Positions 35,011-43,155 of a stretch of DNA of 64,000 nt are shown in pieces; the stretch's first letter is position 1, and the number at the start of each line of letters is the position of its first letter. The notes below the pieces were generated by a model that was given only the letters and a program-made list of their open reading frames with translations, was not told where the DNA came from and did no database searches. This DNA is from Schizochytrium sp. TIO01 (lineage: Eukaryota; Sar; Bigyra; Thraustochytrida; Thraustochytriidae), in contig SMSO01000032.1 of assembly GCA_004764695.1 (NCBI GenBank), positions 2,692,501 through 2,756,500 of the forward strand. Reading direction: 5' to 3'. The position numbers were made by a program, and so were the translations under genes.

Positions 35011-35446
35011 AGTAGTAGTTGGTATAGCGAACTAGCTAGCTACCAGCTCATACTCAATCGGCCTAAGCAAAGAGGAAAAGCGAAAGACCCGCGGCGCGTA
35101 AAGTCACAACTGGCTGGCACTGAGTGAAGTGGCCACGGTAGTGGCGTACGCAGCGAGGCAGGGCGACACGGAGGACGAGCTCGAGAAGCAGTATATCGAC
35201 TGCAGCGGTAAACTGCTTGATTGAATCAGGGGATTAGTTATTCTTGATCAATCGATTTAGTGATCGAGTGAAATTTTGATATATTAGTAAATTAAGCGGC
35301 GCGAGAGGGCTCCGTCCGGCACATAGGGCGGGGTGAAACTCTGAAAGGACTGTCCTGGTAGAGTCTCGTCTTATTCGCAAGGCGTACGCTGGAGCGCACG
35401 TGGAGCTTGCACGAGATAATATATATTTTGGTTGGAGTACAACATA

Positions 35447-36877
35447 ATGCAAAAGTCGGGAGAAACAACGGCAAGCGAAGAAGTTGTACCGACATTCCGG
35501 CGCGGCGAAGGCGAGCACAGGGGTGGGGCAGGAAGGAATGCGTCCGCTGCCGCGTCGGGAATGAGAACAACCACAGGCATGAATCAGAAACGCACCTTCA
35601 ATGAAAATGGGGAGAAAGGTATAGACTACATTTCGGGGAGCATGGCTGCTCTTACGATGGAGCAACAGGAACAGTACAAACTTGAGGAGATCAGGCAGCA
35701 ACAGGAGTATCAGCAGTGCGACAAGGCCATTGTGAAGCTGACTGCCTTCTTGGCAGAAGGAAGCAGTGGCCGCGTGGCGCTCGCAAAATGGGCTGATGCT
35801 GCGGCACAAACAGACGAGGAGTCCCTCGGCGAACCCAAATCAACACAAAGCGCATCCCTCGAGGAAGAAGAACAGAAGACTTTTGCCGGAAGTAGCGCTA
35901 GCATCACATCCTTCAGCGGTGATGGCGACACTGGCTCGAGCAGTGACAAAGAGGAGGATGCGGGGCCCCATAGCGTGCTCTTCAGGAAGCGCATGCGAGA
36001 GCTCCTTTCTGCATATCCGAGTGAGCTCCATGTACTTCGTCCACGCAGTGTAAATAAAGACCACGCCTTTGCACTTAAGATCATTGATCTGAAGGACCAT
36101 GGATTGCTTAGCACACCACCCCAAATCCAGGTCGAAATGGACATCATGCGAAAGCTCAGCCTCTGCACCGAAAAAAATCCATTTGTCGTGGACTTTCTCT
36201 TTGCCGAGACCATTGGCCCACGCGCCTATATTGGCATGGGGGTTTGCTCTGGTGGCGACTTGTTTACACTCCTCAGTTATGAAACCCTCAAACCTGCTGA
36301 AGTCCTGTTTTACGCTGTTGAGATGGCCCTTGGCCTTCAGCATCTCCACGATAATTATATTATCCACGGAGATCTGAAACCTGAAAACATTGCTCTCAAC
36401 TGTCATGGTCATGTTCGACTAATTGACTTTGGGCTCTCTGTACACTTGGATCCGACCAGGGACCTGAACCGGCTGAATGGTCGCTGTGAAGTCATGACAC
36501 AGTCTGGAACACTTCCTTACTGCGCTCCTGAGATTATGAATCGCCGAAAACATGGCGTCGAGACCGATTGGTGGAGCTATGCTGTCATCCTTTTTGAGAT
36601 GCTTTTTGAATGCTTGCCCTGGTACTCAGAGGATGACCAAGAAACGTGTAGCTTAATCTGTGCAGCACCTCTTGAGCCACCATCAGGTGTAAGCATCGAG
36701 CCTCGGTGCTTTGACCTCATCGAGCGTCTTCTCGTGAAAAAGCGCGAGGCCCGCTTAGGATTTGCCACAGGCCTTGAGGAAATCAAAGCGCATCGCTTCT
36801 TTAAGCGAGTAGATTGGACCAAAGCCCTTCAGCAAAAATACCGCGCTCCTTTCATTCTCGAAAGCTCCTTTGCATGA
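35447..36877 (+). CDS. AGC-like Ser/Thr kinase, HGD (non-RD) type, with N-lobe insertion
   Basis: 476 residues from the ATG at 35447; a TTG lies 15 bases upstream in frame. The N-terminus (1-95) is Gly/Ser-rich and then Gln/Glu-rich helical. The kinase fold follows: Gly loop EGSSGRV (104-110), Lys211 in FALKIID, Glu230 in the C helix, HGDLKPEN (307-314), DFG (327-329), SGTLPYCAPE (353-362), a C-lobe with TDWWSYAVILFEML, and an AGC-style ending (HRFFKRVDW...). The R of HRD is Gly, so activation-loop phosphate coupling is probably altered, but Lys, Glu, both Asp and APE are present, so activity is likely. About 90 acidic, Ser-rich residues (115-205) sit between the Gly loop and the catalytic Lys. 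I cannot assign a named subfamily. The substrate is unknown. Confidence 0.85.
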   Translation: MQKSGETTASEEVVPTFRRGEGEHRGGAGRNASAAASGMRTTTGMNQKRTFNENGEKGIDYISGSMAALTMEQQEQYKLEEIRQQQEYQQCDKAIVKLTAFLAEGSSGRVALAKWADAAAQTDEESLGEPKSTQSASLEEEEQKTFAGSSASITSFSGDGDTGSSSDKEEDAGPHSVLFRKRMRELLSAYPSELHVLRPRSVNKDHAFALKIIDLKDHGLLSTPPQIQVEMDIMRKLSLCTEKNPFVVDFLFAETIGPRAYIGMGVCSGGDLFTLLSYETLKPAEVLFYAVEMALGLQHLHDNYIIHGDLKPENIALNCHGHVRLIDFGLSVHLDPTRDLNRLNGRCEVMTQSGTLPYCAPEIMNRRKHGVETDWWSYAVILFEMLFECLPWYSEDDQETCSLICAAPLEPPSGVSIEPRCFDLIERLLVKKREARLGFATGLEEIKAHRFFKRVDWTKALQQKYRAPFILESSFA

Positions 36878-37496
36878 ACACCACCACCACCACCACACCC
36901 GTATATTATTTTCACACTACGTTGTTTCAATTGATGTTTTCAAATAACACACATTTCTTATATGTCACCTCATTTATTGTTCTATTTTACCCTTTTCGCA
37001 TAGATGAGCGTCCGAAGGCCCTTTTTTAAAAGAATAATATTCTTCTTTTGCTTTTTTGCCACTTTTTTGTTTCGCGTCTTTTAGAAAATACTCTGAATGA
37101 ACAGGATAAGTTGACAACGAGCTCAACGTACTTCATCAGCCAGAGACTATTGCTATAAATCCTTTTTGTAAAGTTCAAACACTCATGAACTTGAATGCTG
37201 GCTGCAAACTTGCGCAAAAGAGTAAATGAAACCCGCGTTAAAATAATGTACATGTTTTCTTAATCAGTGCTATTCTCATATATCTCAAAGAAATGATCCA
37301 GCGTGGGCATGAAATAGGTACCTTCTCATCTTATCTTCTCAACTCATTAGTTTGATCAAAGGGGAAAGGCCAGGTTTTAAAAGCTTTTGGGGCGCTAGCA
37401 AGTAGGGTTTCGCTAGAAACTTGGTATTTGTCATTGCATTGACGAACACTTGTATGAGTTAATGCGCAAGACCCTTGCGATGAATTGTCATCCACT
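36878..37496. other. tail-to-tail intergenic region
   Basis: 619 bp between convergent genes. A (CAC)n run (36880-36897) lies directly after the kinase stop codon. Otherwise it is AT-rich and presumably holds both polyadenylation regions. Confidence 0.5.
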
Positions 37497-39971
37497 TTAT
37501 TGGCGACGCTTATAGAAGAGCATATAGGCTTGAGAAGCGAGTACATCCTCACGGGCTACACGATAAACAAAGACGTCATCACACTTGTACCAACACCCGT
37601 GATGTAAGATGAAACAGAAATAGTGACCACTATCAATGTTCCCTGTATGCTGAATGACACCGCATAAATCATAAATTTGAGGTGTTTCCTTGCCCTCAGG
37701 AACAAGAGCTGACAAATCGAGGTTTGTATCAGGGAAAACGATACTTTGATCCGATTTTTGAGGCATACCAGATTGTGAATTCGTCTTGAAACGTTTGATA
37801 TGAAAACACAACACGGATGGCAAGGAGTTGAAACGTAAACGCTTTGAGCATTTATCTTTCCTTGTCTTACACTTGTCACAGTCAATTGCTGCCATGAGCA
37901 TTTCAGGGGCCAAAAACTTGTCAATCATTGACTCCAGCGTAATAGGAGGTGCAAAAAAGCTCAGTCCGCGAACCAGGACTCCACCACGGGGACTTGGCAT
38001 GGGCATCTTTTTGTTGGGGCTAGACGCTTTCTCAAGGGGAATAGAAATTGACGGCACTGAAGGCTTCAGCATGACAGATTTGTGCTTCTGATGCTTTGAT
38101 GCTGGCGATTCGATAATTGAGTCGTCTTGAAGATCCTCAGGACGAGCCGTGGCTTCCTCTTGGCCATTCTCCTCATTATGCTCAACTTTGTTGTATAATT
38201 TTGGTTCTGTGTGCTTTTCTTTTCCATGCTCGTCACTAGTCATACCTTCGGTGGAGTCAAGTTGCTCCTGCGATGAATTATTACCTGACGTAGTCGAATT
38301 GTTAGACCTTACAGATTTATCTTTGCTGTCGTGAGACTCTTCTCCGGCCTCCTGGTCGGTTGGACAGTCCAACGAAATATCAAAGAACGGCTCAAATGAC
38401 TCCGAAACCTCTCCACATGCACTGCATTGAATCTGCGAGCACAGTATTCCCCCAAGCGTTTGATGCATAACACAATCGCATAATCCACGCGAGCCATCGT
38501 CGCGAATTCGAATAACGTCATTGTCTGGCTTTCCTGAAGCAGTATGAATACTGTTGACAACAAAACTAAAGAACTCGTGTGCATCTTGCTGCATGTAACC
38601 AGAGAGCCAAGGTGCATTCTGCCAAGTGCTATAAAGAAAGTGATTCAGCATAATAGGTTGGGTTGTCGACGTTCCGCAGTACATATCCTTGATCATGAGC
38701 TCCAGCTCACACCCAATACAGCCTAGTGCAATTTTCGGATCTAAAGATGCAGGTAATGCGGAAGAAGAAGTCTTTGAGTGGATAGAAGTGTTCAAGCACA
38801 GCTTGGGATCAGCAATATCAGCATACGTACTCCACGGGCGCAGCCAATTGATCCCATAACGAGCCAAAAAACTGCCATCGCGCTCTTGAGCCCATGAGCG
38901 AAGAAGGTTTACAGGTTTTTTTCGCCTCTTTCGTTTCAGTGATGCAGCTTTTGAAGATTTACCGTTTGTTTTTACTTCTACACTAGAATCCTCTGCCTCA
39001 TTGGCCCCCACGCTCATATGCTTTAGATACTCCTCGTGTCCACGATCGAGCAGAGCATGTAGTGATGTATTAAGAGTGTGGCATTCGGGACTTCCGCGCA
39101 CAGCTCCAGCCACACTACAGATATCGTTATGCTCTGAGGAAAGAAAATAATCTCGAATGCTGGTCTGCTGCGCTAAGACCTGGAGAGTCGAGTTCATATA
39201 GCAAGTATTTCCGAGGTTGCACATTCCACGGAGACCAATGCCGGGCTCGAGAACGGCATATCGCCCTCTGTTCCCAGAGCTCAAAATTGCATGACAGCGC
39301 GCTGCATCGAACTCGGGGTGGTATACAAAGTCGTTGCATGCCACACAAAAAACCTGAAGTAAGTCTACATGCACACACAACATCTGTTTAATAGGGCACT
39401 CATCGCAACGGAGGTCGGATCCGTCTGAAGTCTCGGAAAGCATCCTTCCACAGCGTAAGCACATAAGTTTTTCCTCTACATCGATCTTTGGGTACATTTG
39501 CGGAAATCTATCCCTGTTTTCCTCTGGTTGTTTGAGTGATTCGGAGTTCCCATTTCTGGCTTCATCGGATTGTAACATACTGCTCACAGGATCATTCCCC
39601 TTGTTGCTCGAGGACTCGTTTGAAGACGTTTCCCAATAGATATTTTCATCTATCGCTTGGGAAGCCCCTTTGTAGCATACTGACCAGAAGGTACTCAGCT
39701 CCCCGACATCAAAACCTTCCGCCGCTGTGCGAATGTGCGAGCATATGAAGGATCCATTGTGTCCATATCGAGGAGCCTTCGAATGCTTGCTCCCGCAGCC
39801 ATTTTCACCACAATGCTCCCCTTCTTTTGATTTTGATACGGTTTTAGAGGATGATGAAGTACACGAAGCAGGTGACGGAGATTTGCTGGCCTTCTTGGTC
39901 CCAGTGTCATTCTTCGTGGCAACTTGCAGTTTTGGTTTCTTTGACTGAGATTTCTTTTTTGCAGAAGCCAT
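37497..39971 (-). CDS. ubiquitin-specific protease, USP22/Ubp8-like
   Basis: 824 residues, one exon, ATG start. The N-terminus is Lys/Ser-rich. It is followed by a ZnF-UBP-like zinc domain with Cys/His ligands spread over about 54-226 (CGENGCG, CSH, CLRC, CDEC, CVAC, ending FDAARCH) and interrupted by a low-complexity loop at about 112-165. The USP catalytic domain has GNTCYMNS (Cys257), MQQDAHEFF, zinc-ribbon pairs CSAC and CDKC, SGHYFCF (His783) and a following CDD. Ser/Glu-rich inserts occur before and after the ribbon. ZnF-UBP plus USP, with phrases such as FFDISLDCP and LCFHIKRF, resembles Ubp8/USP22, which deubiquitinates histone H2B in SAGA. USP3/16-type enzymes are the alternative. 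Catalytic Cys and His are intact. It is convergent with the upstream kinase gene. Confidence 0.85.
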   Translation of the reverse strand: MASAKKKSQSKKPKLQVATKNDTGTKKASKSPSPASCTSSSSKTVSKSKEGEHCGENGCGSKHSKAPRYGHNGSFICSHIRTAAEGFDVGELSTFWSVCYKGASQAIDENIYWETSSNESSSNKGNDPVSSMLQSDEARNGNSESLKQPEENRDRFPQMYPKIDVEEKLMCLRCGRMLSETSDGSDLRCDECPIKQMLCVHVDLLQVFCVACNDFVYHPEFDAARCHAILSSGNRGRYAVLEPGIGLRGMCNLGNTCYMNSTLQVLAQQTSIRDYFLSSEHNDICSVAGAVRGSPECHTLNTSLHALLDRGHEEYLKHMSVGANEAEDSSVEVKTNGKSSKAASLKRKRRKKPVNLLRSWAQERDGSFLARYGINWLRPWSTYADIADPKLCLNTSIHSKTSSSALPASLDPKIALGCIGCELELMIKDMYCGTSTTQPIMLNHFLYSTWQNAPWLSGYMQQDAHEFFSFVVNSIHTASGKPDNDVIRIRDDGSRGLCDCVMHQTLGGILCSQIQCSACGEVSESFEPFFDISLDCPTDQEAGEESHDSKDKSVRSNNSTTSGNNSSQEQLDSTEGMTSDEHGKEKHTEPKLYNKVEHNEENGQEEATARPEDLQDDSIIESPASKHQKHKSVMLKPSVPSISIPLEKASSPNKKMPMPSPRGGVLVRGLSFFAPPITLESMIDKFLAPEMLMAAIDCDKCKTRKDKCSKRLRFNSLPSVLCFHIKRFKTNSQSGMPQKSDQSIVFPDTNLDLSALVPEGKETPQIYDLCGVIQHTGNIDSGHYFCFILHHGCWYKCDDVFVYRVAREDVLASQAYMLFYKRRQ

Positions 39972-41180
39972 GGTATCTAAATCCTTGAGACGTCTGCCAA
40001 TATGCTACTGAGACTTGCACAAGCCTCCCAAAATATCTTAATGTCAAAGTTTGCCTGGAATCGTAATCTTCACTACCGCAAAGTAAAGAGCCTTCAAGAT
40101 GAGCCAAAAGCGGTGACGAATGAAGGTGGATGAAAGCCGGGGTCAGTGTTCCTAACACGCTGGGAAAAGCTGCAAAACAGCGGCAAAACAGCAATGACAC
40201 TCAGGAGGCGTCAGTATGAGCCCTGTAGAGCTCTCTAGGCGCAACCAGTAGCAGCGAGTGGCTTTGTTTCCACGTCGCTTTGACAAGCGATTGCCTGATC
40301 ACTCAAAATCACCAATTGGCGAGGTTTTTTATGAAAAATTATTTTCAGAAATAAAGAAGTTTTAAAGCTTTTTTCTCAATCTTTTATTTATATATAGGCC
40401 TAAATATAATAATAGTTTCATCATTATCACCCATTAAGCGCTACATTAAATACATTAGAATTCGCAACCCAGTGATCAGTGAAGAGGAAGCTAAGGACAA
40501 CTCGATCCCAGGTGGCGATATCCGGCAAAACGAATCGCCCGAGGCTAAAAACAGACTCGCTTACGCTTAAAGAGAGACCAGAGTGGATATTGCTTCAGAA
40601 AGTGTAATTGTGATAATAAGACCGATGCGCGGACCTTTCATCAATTTGGCATGAGGGTTGCAAAAGAAATTCATTCAGGAGATCACGAGAGTACTAGTAT
40701 TTTGGGGATTATTTCGACAGAAAAGGTGAATCTAAGAAGGTGTCCAAGGAGAGGTACACGTTGCAGACGTGGTAGCTACGAGTGTAAGAAGTAAGCTTTC
40801 TGCTTTTATTTTTTTATTTCCAGCAAAACACAACATTAAAGGTAGATATACTTATGCGCGTATGTTGTTCCGCGCAGGCAACTACTATTTAAGTAATTGT
40901 ATGCAACCTGTCGCCCCACCTTGGCTAGAAATAAAGAATCCTCACGGTGCATGTTAATCACGTTAGCACTACAAAATTGAAATTATATACTTATTGCTGT
41001 TACGGGCTTCTCTAGGGCATGGGAATCCCATGAAGATAGCTTTGTTGATTTTGAAGCACATGAATTCCTCTTCGTAGCTTCTACATTTCGTGCGAAGAAA
41101 GAAACTCGATTAGCTTGCAATAACCAAGATGCTATTGATACTTTGTGCATCTTCAACCAGGATAAAGCGATGAGTAAAGC
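39972..41180. other. intergenic region, no gene seen
   Basis: 5' side of the USP22-like gene and 3' side of the PAP2 gene. AT-rich around 40330-40470. Short frames have no domain content. Confidence 0.5.
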
Positions 41181-41744
41181 TTACAAAAAGTAACGCATTA
41201 CCAAAATGGCGTTTGCAATGCCAATGGCACCTCCAAGCACGACTTGGGCTACAGTATGCGCAGGCCTTGGCGTGCCGTTGACGCGTACCGTAAAGATCCC
41301 ACCATAACGTGTGCGTGAAGCTGCAGTAAGCGTAGCTATACCAAGCACAAAGATACAGGACATGGCCATGGAAAAACCTGACCTGCTGTCATCCTCAATG
41401 ATTGCGCGCAGCAACAGAGTCGCAGCAAACCATGCAGTCTGTGAATGCCCACTGGGCATGCCCGAAGTGGTGCTGATTTTGGGTTGATGGCTTGGGTAAA
41501 TACCCGTGTCCATAGCGCCCTCAGGGCGTTTGATCCAGATTGTATTCTTACCAAAAACGCGTTTACAGAGGGCCTTTGCTATGTGATTTGATACCTCGTT
41601 TGCCACGAGACCTACCAGGAAAACAGCAGCATCCCCACTTGCAAACGTCGCTGCATAGCCGGCTGCAGAAACATATAGTGTGTACGGCAGTGTCCGTACA
41701 ATGTTGCTCGGTAGTGCAGCCGCATCACTTGCTTCTGTTGACAT
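41181..41744 (-). CDS. PAP2-superfamily lipid phosphatase, membrane protein
   Basis: 187 residues from the ATG at 41744; the frame is open 69 bases further only through a TTG. Three PAP2 motifs are visible: K-x6-RP (Lys66, Arg73, Pro74), GMPSGHSQ (His100) and SR (143-144) followed by His163 in AHTVAQVVLGG. Four to five hydrophobic segments lie at about 17-58, 104-116, 126-142 and 166-187. The HTxxQVxxG ending and GMPSxHxQ resemble dolichyldiphosphatase-type members that act on isoprenoid or phospholipid pyrophosphates in the ER. The SR-to-His spacing is 18 residues instead of the usual five because of an extra loop with GTPRPA. Substrate not assignable from sequence. Confidence 0.8.
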   Translation of the reverse strand: MSTEASDAAALPSNIVRTLPYTLYVSAAGYAATFASGDAAVFLVGLVANEVSNHIAKALCKRVFGKNTIWIKRPEGAMDTGIYPSHQPKISTTSGMPSGHSQTAWFAATLLLRAIIEDDSRSGFSMAMSCIFVLGIATLTAASRTRYGGIFTVRVNGTPRPAHTVAQVVLGGAIGIANAILVMRYFL

Positions 41745-43155
41745 TGTATGTTTAAGGATGTGCAAACTAGGCTTGAGTTGAGAGAACGCAGGGTTCAATT
41801 TTCGGGACTTCAATCCTTCCTATACGACGAAATATCTCCAAATCAATTGAGATCAACCATAAAATAGAACCTGTAGCTTTAAGGGCCAAAGAAACTACCA
41901 CCTGATTTGCACCAAAGCTTCAATAACTACGCACAATCCCCTGCAACTTCTGAGCAGCGTGATCGAAAGATCTCCAGAAAAACTAATCTGAAGCTCTCGC
42001 CGTTCACACGCAACTAAATTGCAGATAGTCTGTAGGCCACAACTTCTTCTCTAATTTCCAACAAAGAAGTTCTGCTGTGATAAAAGAATCAGTCCGTACA
42101 AGGCTTACAAGCACAGATTCCCAAGATATGTGCCGGGAGCTGTTCTGATCTAGTGAACCTCAGAGTTCCACACTGCAGCTCTTGAGTATATCAAGCTAGT
42201 TACAAGTTAACTCTGGTTCCTGAAGAGAACGTATCCTACACAGCCTCCACCACTCGAGGTGCTTAGTAAGGTCCACGCGTTTGGCTCTAGGCCTGCACTT
42301 CGTTGCGTGATGAGCGTCCTGCTTTCGTTGACAAACAAATTGGACAACAGAGAAATCACTGAAAGATCCGTAGAAGCAGAGTCTACGCCAAATAAAGCAA
42401 CAAGGTACGCTCTGATGCACCAGACCTGTAGTAAATCTCTACTCAGATGCGGGGTTTCCCCAGGGTAGTTAAATTTGTTTAGGCTCTGCAGAGGCGTGCT
42501 GCAGACGGACCTCGATTGCGTCAGGGGTCACTATTGTGGAAAGTGGATTGATTGAAAAAAGTGGCTGAATCGAAATAAGAAGTAAACCAAGAACACTAAG
42601 AGCTCTGGCAGCGGCGCGGGTCCGAAGCGAGGAGCTGCTGCAGCGCCCGCGACGGCGTGCCGTCGCTGCGAAAACTCACAGGAGGGTGTTTTGGAATGGC
42701 CTTGACGCCACTTCGAGGCTGATCGACTGTCGGAGATCTCAAGACCTTTTTTACCTTTGCCATCAACATTGACATAATTTGAGGGCCAGAAAGCACTGCG
42801 ACGGGGTTGGGAAAGTGGTGACGTACAAGGCTTGCGGGCATAAGAGTAATCGCGTGAGCTTGATTGCTGCGTAATAACCTTATTGAAGTCTTCGAGGACC
42901 TATAATTGCGAGAATAAACGAGTTGTGAAAATTTCGGGAAATTGTGGGCTAGGGGAGACGCTCAGAGTGAGAGAGGCGAGTTTGCGTGGTTCTGGACTTT
43001 TGTCTAAAACCTCTGTGCACATAAGCGCTTTAGAGTAAACAGCAGCTCTCGCAGAATAACTAGAGGCAAACACACGACAGGTACGCGGCCTTGGTATTTG
43101 TTTGACTGGGCATAGAAAGTGTACGAGTCGCTAGACCCAGGTTGGGAAAAGACTC
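41745..43155. other. divergent intergenic region containing a possible small gene
   Basis: 1.4 kb between the PAP2 gene (-) and the methyltransferase gene (+). A small minus-strand reading frame (42596-42841) lies within it and is listed separately. The remainder shows no coding signal. Confidence 0.4.
42596..42841 (-). CDS. possible small or spliced gene, unknown product
   Basis: An ATG-initiated frame of 81 residues, basic and Ser/Pro-rich, GC-richer than its surroundings, ending in RALQQLLASDPRRCQSS. Upstream a plausible acceptor (CGCAATTATAG, ending near 42900) precedes DNA that is open in two frames. The frame shown continues upstream without a stop to that acceptor. The second frame is open through the whole stretch and begins VLEDFNKVITQQ. 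Possible first exons with ATGs lie between 42905 and 43115. I cannot decide the frame or the product, and it may be non-coding. Confidence 0.3.
   Translation of the reverse strand: MPASLVRHHFPNPVAVLSGPQIMSMLMAKVKKVLRSPTVDQPRSGVKAIPKHPPVSFRSDGTPSRALQQLLASDPRRCQSS

Larger units (their letters stand above)
23235..35446. other. gene-poor region of about 12 kb
   Basis: No frame longer than about 170 codons, and none with domain-like sequence. The left part (23.2-30.4 kb) is AT-rich unique DNA, and the right part (33.4-35.4 kb) is GC-richer and packed with tetranucleotide arrays. Short inverted repeats occur at 27167-27227. There are A-runs at 26030 and at 31919-31938. No transposon frames or tRNAs were recognised. 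Genes made of very short exons, or noncoding RNAs, remain possible. Confidence 0.55.

Noticed and set aside
35710..36412. Two minus-strand frames of about 170-190 codons within the kinase gene
   Set aside because: They lie wholly inside a gene with complete kinase motifs and have no domain features themselves.
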